In this document: in pieces, positions 36,313-44,993 of the stretch
How the letters are laid out: each line of letters begins with the position of its first letter
Position numbering within the stretch: position 1 is the stretch's first letter
Origin: Neobacillus niacini
GTDB taxonomy: Bacteria > Bacillota > Bacilli > Bacillales > Cytobacillaceae
Length of the DNA: 64,000 bases
Assembly: GCF_030817595.1 (NCBI RefSeq)
Contig: NZ_JAUSZN010000001.1
Coordinates: forward strand, 4,056,001 to 4,120,000
Direction of reading: 5' to 3'
Translations under genes and position numbers: made by a program
Notes under the pieces: model-generated
Seen by the model: only the letters and a program-made list of their open reading frames with translations
The model's database searches: none
Told to the model about the DNA's origin: nothing

Positions 36313-37779
36313 CTATTCTGCCTTCATTTCAGCCACTTTCTCTTTTACTTCTTCAATATTCCTCATCTTGTTATCCCAGCATTTTTGGCTAAGGTCGACC
36401 GGATATTCCTCAGGATTCATTGTACGTTTATACTCATCCCAGAGAGCAGCAAGATTTTGTTTTACATATTCACGCGATTCTTCCAGGCATGGCATCTCAT
36501 AGACAAGCTTTCCATTTGAAAAAATAACTTCATGAAGCTCTTTTGCCGAAAAATTTGTCACGATCTTATTCATATAGGTATGCGTTGGGTGGAACATTCT
36601 CAAGCGCTTCTCCGGCAATTTTTCATCCTCGAGCGCAATGTAGTCCCCTTCAGCATGGTTATTCTTATTATTGATAATACGGTAAATTTTCTTAATCCCC
36701 GGAGTCGTTACTTTTACCGGATTGGAAGAGATTTTAATCGTATCCTCCATTTTGCCGTTCTCGTCTTCGATGGAAACAATTTTATAAACAGCTCCTAGTG
36801 CTGCCTGCTCGTAAGCGGTAATAAGCTTCGTTCCTATTCCCCAGCTGTCAATTTTGGCACCCTGTGCTTTCAAATTGAGAATGGTGTATTCATCGAGATC
36901 ACTTGAAGCAAATATTTTTGCATCCTTAAACCCGGCCTCATCGAGCATTTTACGTGCTTCCTTTGAAAGATAGGCAAGGTCACCGCTGTCTAAACGGATT
37001 CCTATGAAATTAATAGTATCGCCCATCTCCTTGGCGACTTTAATCGCATTTGGAACACCCAAACGAAGGGTATCATATGTATCAACCAAAAAGACACAAT
37101 CCTTATGTGACTCAGCATATTTTTTAAATGCGATATATTCGTCTTTATAAGCTTGAACCATCGAATGAGCATGTGTACCAGAAACAGGAATTTGAAATAA
37201 TTTACCTGCTCGAACATTACTTGTTCCATCAAAACCGGCTAGGTATGCAGCTCTGGTCCCCCAAATAGCCGCGTCCATTTCTTGCGCTCGGCGAGTACCG
37301 AACTCCATTGCAATTTCACTTCCAAGCACCTGCTTAATACGAGAAGCCTTTGTCGCAATTAAGGTTTGATAATTAATGATGTTCAATAGTGCCGTTTCAA
37401 TCAACTGAGCTTCACATAGCGGGGCATCTACGCTTAAAATTGGCTCATTTCCAAATACAAGCTCGCCTTCTTTCATACAGCGAATGGTACCTGTAAAGCG
37501 CAAGTCCCTTAAGTATTCTAAAAAATCATCCTGATAGCCTACTTCATTTTTTAAATACTCCAGATCGTCTTCTGAAAAGCGGAAGCCCTGGATAAACTGA
37601 ATGACTTTTTCCAAACCAGCGAATACCGCATATCCATTCCCAAAAGGGAGCTTTCGGAAAAACAGTTCGAACACTGCGCGTTTATTATATTTGCCGTCTC
37701 TCCAATACGTTTCTACCATATTGATCTGATATAGATCAGTATGCAGTGCTAAGCTATCATCCTGATAAATGTTTTTCAT
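36313..37779 (-). CDS. pncB: Nicotinate phosphoribosyltransferase
   Basis: 488 residues, the long NAPRTase form of Firmicutes. It has the N-terminal HTDLYQINMVETYWRDG, AMEFGTRRAQEMDAAIWGTRAAYLAG around the catalytic region, and RLDSGDLAYLSKEARKMLD. It makes nicotinate mononucleotide for NAD salvage. In B. subtilis its neighbour pncA (nicotinamidase) supplies nicotinate; here only a pncA-like remnant remains upstream. GGAGGG lies before the ATG. Confidence 0.94.
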   Translation of the reverse strand: MKNIYQDDSLALHTDLYQINMVETYWRDGKYNKRAVFELFFRKLPFGNGYAVFAGLEKVIQFIQGFRFSEDDLEYLKNEVGYQDDFLEYLRDLRFTGTIRCMKEGELVFGNEPILSVDAPLCEAQLIETALLNIINYQTLIATKASRIKQVLGSEIAMEFGTRRAQEMDAAIWGTRAAYLAGFDGTSNVRAGKLFQIPVSGTHAHSMVQAYKDEYIAFKKYAESHKDCVFLVDTYDTLRLGVPNAIKVAKEMGDTINFIGIRLDSGDLAYLSKEARKMLDEAGFKDAKIFASSDLDEYTILNLKAQGAKIDSWGIGTKLITAYEQAALGAVYKIVSIEDENGKMEDTIKISSNPVKVTTPGIKKIYRIINNKNNHAEGDYIALEDEKLPEKRLRMFHPTHTYMNKIVTNFSAKELHEVIFSNGKLVYEMPCLEESREYVKQNLAALWDEYKRTMNPEEYPVDLSQKCWDNKMRNIEEVKEKVAEMKAE

Positions 37780-37837
37780 CCTAACCCTCCGAACAACTAC
37801 TTTTTCAACATATTAAATAATTTTACCATTATAAAAA

Positions 37838-37990
37838 CTATTTAACCAGCGCTCCAAGTGATTGTTCAAAGTGCCCTAATGCCCATTCATGTCCCTTTTG
37901 ATTAAAGGAAGCAACTGCTTCTTTATAAACCACGATTAAAACCACGATTGTAGTGTCTACAGCTGTGTGAAGAACCCACAGGGGTGAATA
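37838..37990 (-). pseudogene. pncA: C-terminal remnant of nicotinamidase (pncA-like)
   Basis: An open fragment of about 50 codons without a start reads LWVLHTAVDTTIVVLIVV, then YKEAVASFNQKGHEWALGHF and a short tail to TAG. The VLHTAVD and EAVASF...GHEWAL segments are characteristic of the C-terminus of bacterial nicotinamidases. The residue where the catalytic Cys is expected (C-V-L-H-T) reads Trp. A direct repeat (ACCACGATT twice) has disturbed the middle. The rest is missing, replaced by the end of the GH2 gene. It lies 59 bases upstream of pncB, the position of pncA in B. subtilis. Confidence 0.7.
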
Positions 37991-37992
37991 TT

Positions 37993-38031
37993 AAAAAAGG
38001 TAAACACAATAAAAATTGTGCTTACCTTTTT
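37993..38031 (-). terminator. Terminator of the GH2 gene
   Basis: On the minus strand AAGGTAAGCACAAT pairs with ATTGTGTTTACCTT (one mismatch) around a short loop and is followed by Ts. Confidence 0.85.
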
Positions 38032-38046
38032 GAGGTACAAAAACTC

Positions 38047-40077
38047 TTATTTAATTGGATTTGCTGCGTTTCTAAAGGTTTCATATACCAAGCGTGGTTC
38101 TTCGTTGTCGAATCGCATTAATCCCATGGTAGAAATTCCGTTTATCTGTTGGTTATAGCCTAACCTTTGTTTATAATCTTTTAACACCCAGAACGTATAT
38201 CCGGCCATATAGTCTAGACGGTTGGAATCTGTTACCTGGTTCCAGTGATTTAGGAATTTAGCAGATTGCCATTCTTCGGTCCCGGACGTTGTAGGTTCTC
38301 CATGTTTGAGTTCCTCTTCTGCATAGGCCCACGTTCCATTTTCCGTAATTAGTATCGGTTTATTAGGATGGTTTCTATGAACTGCATCTAGAGTTGTCCC
38401 TAGGTCCTCATCCTTCATATAGAAATAACCGAAATATTCATTTAAACCGATGACATCTGCCAAGTCGTAGGCTGGGTCCCAACTGCTTCCAGAAGCCCAT
38501 GTGACAGGACGGTTTTGGATATCCACACTTTTGACAGCACTCTTCATATCTGAAAGCCAGTCACGGTAAACTTGCTGATCATCCCAAATTTGAGACTCAT
38601 TTTGTAATGACCACATGATTACAGAAGGGCGGTTAATTTGATTCCAAGCCATACTTAATACTAGTGACCTTGAAAGACCGTATGAGTTTGTTTGTAACGC
38701 CTCTTGCTTCGTATCAAGCCACATATTATCAACATCATCCAATACCATTAATCCATGCTTATCAGCAAAATCATATACATATGGGTGACGGTTGTAGTGA
38801 CTGTTACGAATAAAGTTTGCATTTACATTCAGAACATGATTCAACTCTGTATCATACTCATCAATTGTCATAGATTTGCCGTTTGCAGCTGTTTCCTCAT
38901 GCCAGTTAAGACCTTTTAAAAATACCTGTTCTCCATTTAAGGTTAATTTACTACCCTCTGTAGCAATTGTTCGCATACCATAAGTTGTTGAAAGGCTGTC
39001 ATCAACAGAGCCAATTCCATTCTGTGAAACTTGACCTTCACCTTTTCCCTTATAAAGAGTTGCGGTTACTTCATATAGAGTAGGGGATTCCGGTGTCCAA
39101 TAGCTTGCACTCTTAATATCAAAATCCATTGAGACCACTTTTACTTCGCCTGGATTTAATTCTATCTCCTGTGACTTAGGCTTTCCACCAGTTTGTTCAC
39201 CTGGATCTACAACTAGTTGACGATCTACTTTTTTGTCTCCATGATTGTATACAACCACTTTTGTTGTTAAAGTATGATCACCAGTTGCAGTAAGGATTTT
39301 ACTAACATTGACATTTGATGTTGCTTCCAAATAGACGCTTCGTGTAATTCCTGCATATCGCCAGTAGTCTACAGGTTTGTATGGCAGTTCCACGTCATTT
39401 GTAACAGGCTTCGCATCCGGACTTGTATAAGAATCAAAGTCTGCTCTGCGATGTACTCGAACCGCAATCACATTATCTTTCCCAGGTTGTAAATACTCAC
39501 TAACATTAAGCGCAAAAGGGGTATTTCCACCTTCATGTTCGCCTACAAAATGACCATTCACATAAACCCATGCACGATAGTTAACGCCGAGAAAATTAAG
39601 TTTTACGAATTGATTTTTCCAACTGGCATCAGGTGAAAAATGTGTCCTGAACCAGGCATCACCATCGTAAAATGCCGTTCCTTCACCAAAATTCGAACCA
39701 TCGTATGTACCAAACCCAGGTGTATCATAAAGATCCCAGCTGCCTGGCACCTTTTCTTGCTGCCAATTTGAATCATCATAATCTTTTTGGTACCATTTTT
39801 CAGTCATCCCTTGGCTATTGGGGTCCATAGCAAATTTCCATTTCCCATCAAGTGATAAGTAGTTTCTACTCGGCTCTTCTTGTGTCCAAGTATCAAACGA
39901 TGGGACTGGTTCACCATATTGGTATAAAACATTTGTTCCATCAATGGATTTTACTTGCGTGTTCATTGGCTCACGGTCTGCTACTGGTGTATTAGTAATG
40001 GCAGAAGCTCCTCCAGTAATAAGGGTAGAACTGAGAAGAAGAATGCCTATCCCGAGTTTAGTAAATTTTCGAAGCAT
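38047..40077 (-). CDS. Secreted glycoside hydrolase family 2 (beta-glucuronidase/galactosidase-like)
   Basis: 676 residues. A signal peptide (MLRKFTKLGIGILLLSSTLI, cleavage near ASA at 26) precedes an N-terminal sugar-binding domain, an Ig-like domain and a catalytic TIM barrel. Acid/base E494 (SLQNES) and nucleophile E579 (ITENG) match GH2. NSHYNRHPYVYDFADKHGLMVLDD is also typical. The substrate (glucuronide, galactoside or mannoside) cannot be settled. AGGAGG lies 6 bases before the ATG. Two LacI-type operators lie upstream. Confidence 0.88.
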   Translation of the reverse strand: MLRKFTKLGIGILLLSSTLITGGASAITNTPVADREPMNTQVKSIDGTNVLYQYGEPVPSFDTWTQEEPSRNYLSLDGKWKFAMDPNSQGMTEKWYQKDYDDSNWQQEKVPGSWDLYDTPGFGTYDGSNFGEGTAFYDGDAWFRTHFSPDASWKNQFVKLNFLGVNYRAWVYVNGHFVGEHEGGNTPFALNVSEYLQPGKDNVIAVRVHRRADFDSYTSPDAKPVTNDVELPYKPVDYWRYAGITRSVYLEATSNVNVSKILTATGDHTLTTKVVVYNHGDKKVDRQLVVDPGEQTGGKPKSQEIELNPGEVKVVSMDFDIKSASYWTPESPTLYEVTATLYKGKGEGQVSQNGIGSVDDSLSTTYGMRTIATEGSKLTLNGEQVFLKGLNWHEETAANGKSMTIDEYDTELNHVLNVNANFIRNSHYNRHPYVYDFADKHGLMVLDDVDNMWLDTKQEALQTNSYGLSRSLVLSMAWNQINRPSVIMWSLQNESQIWDDQQVYRDWLSDMKSAVKSVDIQNRPVTWASGSSWDPAYDLADVIGLNEYFGYFYMKDEDLGTTLDAVHRNHPNKPILITENGTWAYAEEELKHGEPTTSGTEEWQSAKFLNHWNQVTDSNRLDYMAGYTFWVLKDYKQRLGYNQQINGISTMGLMRFDNEEPRLVYETFRNAANPIK

Positions 40078-40160
40078 AATAAACCTCCTGTCTTATTGTA
40101 AATTTTTTCAAAAACTCTTAGAGTGAATTGTTCGAAAAACATTTGATCCTTCTTCTACAA

Positions 40161-40174
40161 TGAAATCGGTTTCA
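40161..40174. promoter_or_regulatory. cre / LacI-type operator upstream of the GH2 gene
   Basis: TGAAATCGGTTTCA fits the CcpA cre consensus TGNAANCGNWNNCA exactly and also the symmetrical operators of sugar-specific LacI repressors. It lies 85 bases upstream of the GH2 start. Confidence 0.65.
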
Positions 40175-40319
40175 TAAAAATAAATACAAAATGAAGAAAA
40201 CAAAACAAATTGGCATACATTTATTTAGCTCTTGGCATACACCTCCTTAAATATGTTGTGAGTAACTTAACTGCTCAGACACCAGCTAAAGTTCTAGGGT
40301 AGTATTTTTTGCTTTTTTA

Positions 40320-40333
40320 TGAAACGGGTTTCA
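40320..40333. promoter_or_regulatory. Second LacI-type operator upstream of the GH2 gene
   Basis: TGAAAC-GG-GTTTCA has the same arms as the site at 40161 with a different centre, 159 bp further upstream. Two such sites suggest looping repression. The rest of the 420-base gap (40078-40495) shows nothing else. Confidence 0.5.
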
Positions 40334-40495
40334 TTTTAAAGAAAACAGAATATTTAGTAATTACCATTAAATAGTAACAAGCCTAGGTTTAATATGTAAG
40401 TAACTTATGTACTAGCTGATTATAGACAAAAAGTAGGATTTTAAAAATCAGGATTACTTACATCGAGTGTGTAAAAAGTAGAATATGCCTTTTAA

Positions 40496-40533
40496 AAAAA
40501 GAAAAGCCCATTCCTCATCGGAACGGACTTTTT
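40496..40533 (-). terminator. Terminator of dagK
   Basis: On the minus strand AAAGTCCGTTCC pairs with GGAATGGGCTTT (two weak positions) and is followed by TCTTTTTTT. Confidence 0.75.
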
Positions 40534-41475
40534 TTAGCTATATCTCTGACCCGGTATCCAATCTGTTGGTTTATCCAGTGGTCTTATGTCATCGAGTGGG
40601 ACAAATACCTCTAAATGCCTGTACAAGTTGGCGAACTCTGCGGGCAGCAAGCCACCGAATTCACCATCAAGATTCAATTGTACCTTTTCATTAGAATGTA
40701 CTTTGATCCGGCTCGCTTTTGCATAAATGACATTAGGATCATTTACATGCTCACCGCGGATGGCCAATGTTGCAACTCGAATAAACTCTGCCAAATTAAT
40801 TTTTTTCAAGATAAGCAATGAAAATAGACCATCATTAATCGATGAATCTGGAGCAATCTTTTCAAATCCTCCGATAGAATTGGTCAGTCCTACAAGGAAT
40901 AACATCGCTTCCCCTTCAAAAAGCTTGCCATCATACTCAATAGTTATATCTGAAGCTTTAATGGAAGGAAGCATTTCCATCCCTTTTAAATAGTAAGCAA
41001 GTTGCCCAAGCATCGTCTTAAGTTTACTTGGAACCTCGTATGTAAGCTCCGTGATTCTGCCGCCACCAGCGATATTAATAAAATAACGGTCATTAATTCG
41101 GCCAATATCCACCGGAATCAGTTCACCTTTGGTGATAATATCGACCGCTGCACCAATATCTCTGGGTATATGGAGAGCTCTTGCAAAATCATTCGTTGTG
41201 CCCGCTGGAATAATTCCTAATTTTGGCCGGAACTCCTGCTCAGCAAGTCCGTTGACGACTTCATTTATGGTACCGTCACCTCCAGCAGCAATAACAACAT
41301 CATATTGTCGTTCGACGGCTATCCGAGCGGCTGCTGTTGCATCACCCGCACCCGTCGTCGCATGGCAAGAGGCCTCATACCCGGCAATCTCGAGTTTCTC
41401 TAGTATTTCTGCCAGATGGCGCTTAAGGATTTCCCGCCCTGAAGTAGGATTATATATTAATCGTGCTCGTTTCAT
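40534..41475 (-). CDS. dagK: Diacylglycerol kinase (DgkB/YerQ type)
   Basis: 313 residues of the lipid-kinase fold: GGDGTINEVVNG (65-76), AGTTNDFARAL and an acidic DGE near the C-terminus (LNLDGEFGG). It phosphorylates diacylglycerol to phosphatidic acid, recycling lipid released during lipoteichoic acid synthesis. The ATG at 41475 has AGGA 8 bases upstream; ATGs further up overlap that site. In B. subtilis this gene (yerQ) sits between gatCAB and rlmCD. Confidence 0.92.
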   Translation of the reverse strand: MKRARLIYNPTSGREILKRHLAEILEKLEIAGYEASCHATTGAGDATAAARIAVERQYDVVIAAGGDGTINEVVNGLAEQEFRPKLGIIPAGTTNDFARALHIPRDIGAAVDIITKGELIPVDIGRINDRYFINIAGGGRITELTYEVPSKLKTMLGQLAYYLKGMEMLPSIKASDITIEYDGKLFEGEAMLFLVGLTNSIGGFEKIAPDSSINDGLFSLLILKKINLAEFIRVATLAIRGEHVNDPNVIYAKASRIKVHSNEKVQLNLDGEFGGLLPAEFANLYRHLEVFVPLDDIRPLDKPTDWIPGQRYS

Positions 41476-41619
41476 ATTCATCATCCTATTTTTTATAATC
41501 AATAAATGGCATCTGTCGGACCTTTTCTATATTCTACCAATTTAGCCCTTGGCTTACAATTATTAACCCAAGCAACAAATATTAGTCTGTCCATAACTCT
41601 GCCGACTACTATCATACCC

Positions 41620-41648
41620 TTTTTTTATTTTTTTGCAAAAAAATAAGA
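41620..41648 (-). terminator. Weak A/T hairpin after the sigma operon
   Basis: TTATTTTTTT and AAAAAAATAA flank a GC pair. Only A/T pairing, so a weak terminator candidate. Confidence 0.3.
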
Positions 41649-41654
41649 TGTGAA

Positions 41655-42569
41655 CTAATTCGAATTTAAACTAACATAAGGAGTATTGGTGATAGTAATA
41701 TCATACGTGCCCTCACCTGATTGGTATACAGCGTCTTTTTCTACTCCTTCAACATCCGGGTTCACTTTTTCAGTTATCTTCCATGCTCCATCCTTACCAT
41801 TTGCTTCAGTTATTCCAAGTGCTGCAATATTCAAATTGCCATCTTCAACAACCTTTATATTTAGTGAAGAGGCACCATTTATACTCCAGTTATTCTCAAG
41901 ATTCCTTGTGTTTAACGTAATCTCATTTCCGTTTCCAATTACCTCAAGTTTGACACCTTTTGAGATAAGAATGGTTGAGGCAACTTCTTGATGACTATAA
42001 AACGGTCCCACTTCATTCGGAAGTGTCTTTACATTTATAAATAGAGTATCCCCCTTTTTGTTTGCATGCACATATTCATCCGCAGTTGTTAGGAGCTTTT
42101 TCTTTTTCGTTGTCTGTGTTCGGTACGTTCCAAACATTGACACTTCTTTTTCATCCGTTGCTTCAATAGTTGTTTGGTAACCTACGGTTCTTAAGACAAC
42201 ACGTTTTATGCTGTCATCCAACTGGTGAGAAAAGTCAGGCAGTTCAAAAGACATCTCTTCCCTTGCAACCACTTCCTCCACTTTTCCCATAACTCCTGTT
42301 GCACTAAGGGTCGCAAACAGTATCCCTACCATACCTAGCAATCCAACAAAGAGGATACTGACAAAGTCATATTTTAAAAGGGGCTTCTCTTGCCTCGAGA
42401 AAAATAAGTAGAGGAGAATTTCAATCCCAAGAACGATTAACAAAATTGGCCACCAAGCCGACATCACATGAACTAGATCCAATCCTAAAAAGCGTGAGAG
42501 GAAAAGGAAGAGGCCAAGTAAAACGAGTGAGGCCCCCATCGAAAACGTACCAACACGCCAAGTTCTCAT
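41655..42569 (-). CDS. Membrane protein with LiaI/LiaF-like N-terminus, last gene of the sigma operon
   Basis: 304 residues. Four hydrophobic segments lie in the first 95 (MGASLVLLGLFLFLSRFLG, AWWPILLIVLGIEILLYLFF, FVSILFVGLLGMVGILFATL among them), resembling DUF5668/LiaI-type membrane regions. A long extracytoplasmic beta-rich part follows (SHQLDDSIKRVVLRT to YDITITNTPYVSLNSN), repeat-like as in toastrack domains. The start codon overlaps the stop of the 30-codon gene. Probably part of an envelope-stress response. Confidence 0.75.
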   Translation of the reverse strand: MRTWRVGTFSMGASLVLLGLFLFLSRFLGLDLVHVMSAWWPILLIVLGIEILLYLFFSRQEKPLLKYDFVSILFVGLLGMVGILFATLSATGVMGKVEEVVAREEMSFELPDFSHQLDDSIKRVVLRTVGYQTTIEATDEKEVSMFGTYRTQTTKKKKLLTTADEYVHANKKGDTLFINVKTLPNEVGPFYSHQEVASTILISKGVKLEVIGNGNEITLNTRNLENNWSINGASSLNIKVVEDGNLNIAALGITEANGKDGAWKITEKVNPDVEGVEKDAVYQSGEGTYDITITNTPYVSLNSN

Positions 42570-42658
42570 ACCTGTTCCTCCTTTCCTTTTCTAAAAATGA
42601 TCCCAATTCCTGCACCGATTAAGAGTACTCCTGCTAGTGTGTTTTTCCACCGTTTCAT
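42566..42658 (-). CDS. 30-residue membrane peptide in the sigma operon
   Basis: MKRWKNTLAGVLLIGAGIGI followed by IFRKGKEEQV. One short TM helix with basic residues on both sides. The ATG overlaps the stop of the upstream gene (ATGA), its own TGA overlaps the next ATG, and GGGAGG lies 10 bases upstream. Both overlaps point to real, coupled translation. Too small for family assignment. Confidence 0.75.
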   Translation of the reverse strand: MKRWKNTLAGVLLIGAGIGIIFRKGKEEQV

Positions 42659-43731
42659 GATCTCTTTTCCTCCCTTTTATGCTTGCTGCCTGATAAAAGC
42701 TTAATGCCGCCGCCAATTAGCAGCACACAAACAATCCCCGTTTGAAAATAACTTTGTACCCAGTACATTAAATCGATTTGAATGATATTTGAAAGCATCG
42801 GGGCAAACACAGGAATGACCACATTCATAAATAGGTAATAAACCCCCAGCACGACTAGACCAATTCCAACCCACTTTTGATGATTAATTAAGTAAGAAAT
42901 AATCGGAACATCCTCAATCTCTTCCTCACCGTATCTGGAAACCTTTTGCGTTGCGTCAAAAAAGCTATAAAACCAGATTATCGGTATTAAGAACAAGAAA
43001 ATACCAAGACGTAAAATATCTAATATATAGATTGAAAACAGGAAGGCCGCCATTAACTGAATACCGCGTTTTTGTAAACCGAGATAAAGGTGCCCTGCAC
43101 CCGGGAAAATTGAAAGAAAGGTGGCAATAGATTTGCTCTTTTTTCCATCTTCTCTACGTGTTTCAAAGTCTTCGAAAATGGTTCGGTCTATCAGTTCCTC
43201 GCCACTTTGTTTCTTGTTTAATTGCTGAACGGAATCAAAAAAACCATACACCCAGATGATTGGCAAACCTGCTAAGAAAACAAGAAACTCTGAACGGCTG
43301 CTAAGAGCCGTTATGAAAATCACCATAACACCAAGGCCTAAAAATGCTGCTAACAAGGTGAGTCCTCGGTTCATCAGTCCCAGCTGAAAGTGACCTAATC
43401 CAGGGACAAACGATAGCACAATTGTATAAAATCGCTCTGAGTCTTGTGTAGCCTGTGCGGAAGGGACATCAGGATTAGCTGCTGCCAATGCCCTCTTCTG
43501 TTTCGAAATTTTTAGGCCCAGATCAATAAAACTAACTAAATAAATGAAGATACCCACCATAAAGCATAGTACAGCTACTTCATTATTGTTGGTAGCTAGC
43601 CCAATGACGGTAATGAATGCTAAACCGACCACAGACATTAAATAAAACACACCCCGAACCATGTTGCCGTAATACATATGACCGAGGCCTGGGAAAAGCG
43701 ATAGGGTTAACGCTTTGGTTGAACTTTTCAT
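42655..43731 (-). CDS. Membrane protein with three TM2-like repeats
   Basis: 358 residues. The motif LFPGLGHMYYGNMVRGVFYL recurs as SFVPGLGHFQLGLMNRGLTL and SIFPGAGHLYLGLQKRGIQL, each followed by a hydrophobic helix and then a WxYGFFDSVQ or FIDLGLKISK ending. This is the pattern of TM2-domain proteins, triplicated. The C-terminus adds further TM helices. It overlaps the anti-sigma gene by 4 bases. Function unknown. Confidence 0.8.
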   Translation of the reverse strand: MKSSTKALTLSLFPGLGHMYYGNMVRGVFYLMSVVGLAFITVIGLATNNNEVAVLCFMVGIFIYLVSFIDLGLKISKQKRALAAANPDVPSAQATQDSERFYTIVLSFVPGLGHFQLGLMNRGLTLLAAFLGLGVMVIFITALSSRSEFLVFLAGLPIIWVYGFFDSVQQLNKKQSGEELIDRTIFEDFETRREDGKKSKSIATFLSIFPGAGHLYLGLQKRGIQLMAAFLFSIYILDILRLGIFLFLIPIIWFYSFFDATQKVSRYGEEEIEDVPIISYLINHQKWVGIGLVVLGVYYLFMNVVIPVFAPMLSNIIQIDLMYWVQSYFQTGIVCVLLIGGGIKLLSGSKHKREEKRS

Positions 43732-44210
43732 TTCTTATTTGCCTCCTTTTTTTCTAGTGAGTCCATCCATGCAAATGTTTTGTCAATAACGCCTTCTGTC
43801 ACTGTAAGCTTTTTCTCCTTACTATGTTGATGAGCCTCTACAGCACTTGCGTATGTGGCAAGTGATTGAAACACCCCTGAAAAAGTAAGCAATAGTGTTG
43901 CAGCAGCTGCAATTAAATAGTGGAAAGATGCCTGTTGGAAGAATGGCTTTTTCGTTTTTACCGGCTGTTTCAAGGCCGGCTGTATCTCTGTGAACTCTTT
44001 TTGTTTAGACATCTCAGTCATCACCAGGTCCGTAAATTCGGTCTCATTTGAAAGAAATGGAAGTGATGATTCATGTTCTGAGACAGCTTGTAAATAATCC
44101 TCTAGACATTGGTCGCATGTATATAAATGACTTTCAAATTCCTCTCGGGTCTTGACGCTAATTTCGCCTTTCACATAGCTCAACCACTCATCATAACTGT
44201 AATGCTTCAT
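43728..44210 (-). CDS. Anti-sigma factor with zinc-finger (HC2/ZAS-like) domain
   Basis: 160 residues. An N-terminal region with H20-x3-C24-x2-C27 in the segment SHLYTCDQCLEDYL is the ZAS zinc-binding signature of anti-sigma factors. A TM helix (FHYLIAAAATLLLTFSGVF) follows at about 97-115, then a short extracytoplasmic tail. Its ATG overlaps the sigma stop (ATGA). It should hold the co-encoded sigma factor at the membrane. Confidence 0.87.
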   Translation of the reverse strand: MKHYSYDEWLSYVKGEISVKTREEFESHLYTCDQCLEDYLQAVSEHESSLPFLSNETEFTDLVMTEMSKQKEFTEIQPALKQPVKTKKPFFQQASFHYLIAAAATLLLTFSGVFQSLATYASAVEAHQHSKEKKLTVTEGVIDKTFAWMDSLEKKEANKK

Positions 44211-44752
44211 GAAAAATCTCCCTCCTTCCAATTCTTTTTCATCCAAACCCGTGCCCTGTATAGCTTTGTTTCAATTGTTTTCACCTGTACATTTTGTTCA
44301 TCCGCCATCTGCTGATAACTTTTTTCCGCTATATAGAAACCATAGATGACATCTCGATAATTCTCGGGAAGCTCATCAAGTCTTTTTCTTACTAACCTTA
44401 CCCTTTCCTTAACAATCAGTTCTTTCTCAACACCATCCTTTGGAGTGCCAAGTGCCTCTTGCTCCAAAGCCTCCATCACTTCTTCTTTTCTTCGTGCTTG
44501 CTTTCTCTTTATATCGATGGCATGATTAACGGCTATTCTGGTCATCCAAGTCTTAAAGCCTTGATTTTCATATTGGGAGAGAGAGGAATATATTTTCATA
44601 AATACTTCCTGAGCGGCATCTTCTGCTTCCTTTTGATCACGAAGAACAGCAAAGACGGTCCGGAACACATCATTGCGGTACTTTTCAACCAAAAGGCGAA
44701 AGGCATGGTCACTGCCATCCATTACATTTTGTATTAATACTGAATCACTAAT
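44207..44752 (-). CDS. ECF-type sigma factor with apparent AUU start
   Basis: About 181 residues: region 2 (AFRLLVEKYRNDVFRTVFAVLRDQKEAEDAAQEVFMKIY), region 4 (YGFYIAEKSYQQMADEQNVQVKTIETKLYRARV). The conserved N-terminus reads ISDSVLIQNVMDGSDHAF from an ATT at 44750-44752, with AAAGGGGGAG 6 bases upstream. The first in-frame ATG (44722) lacks a ribosome binding site and would remove part of the first helix. It heads an operon of sigma factor, anti-sigma factor, TM2-like protein, 30-residue peptide and LiaI-like protein. Confidence 0.88.
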   Translation of the reverse strand: MSDSVLIQNVMDGSDHAFRLLVEKYRNDVFRTVFAVLRDQKEAEDAAQEVFMKIYSSLSQYENQGFKTWMTRIAVNHAIDIKRKQARRKEEVMEALEQEALGTPKDGVEKELIVKERVRLVRKRLDELPENYRDVIYGFYIAEKSYQQMADEQNVQVKTIETKLYRARVWMKKNWKEGDFS

Positions 44753-44880
44753 CGCTCTCTCCCCCTTTCTATCTGACCTTTACCTTAATAGACGAGATGA
44801 TATTTACAAACCCCTACAGTTTTAAAAAAAATTTTTTCTTCAGATAAAATAGTAGCATAAAATAGTCAGTTACTGGATTT

Positions 44881-44960
44881 ATGTGCCGATATATAGACTA
44901 CGTGCCAAATTTCATGTTCACATGCGAAATCCCCGATTTACGTGCCAAATGAAGGGTCCA
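44881..44960. repeat. 20-bp tandem repeat, four units
   Basis: Units begin at 44881 (ATGTGCCGAT), 44901 (CGTGCCAAAT), 44921 (CATGCGAAAT) and 44941 (CGTGCCAAAT), each followed by ten unrelated bases. It lies upstream of the sigma operon, next to the 52-bp array. Confidence 0.65.
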
Positions 44961-44993
44961 TGCTTCACATATGCCTCATGCTCATCGGTTAAG

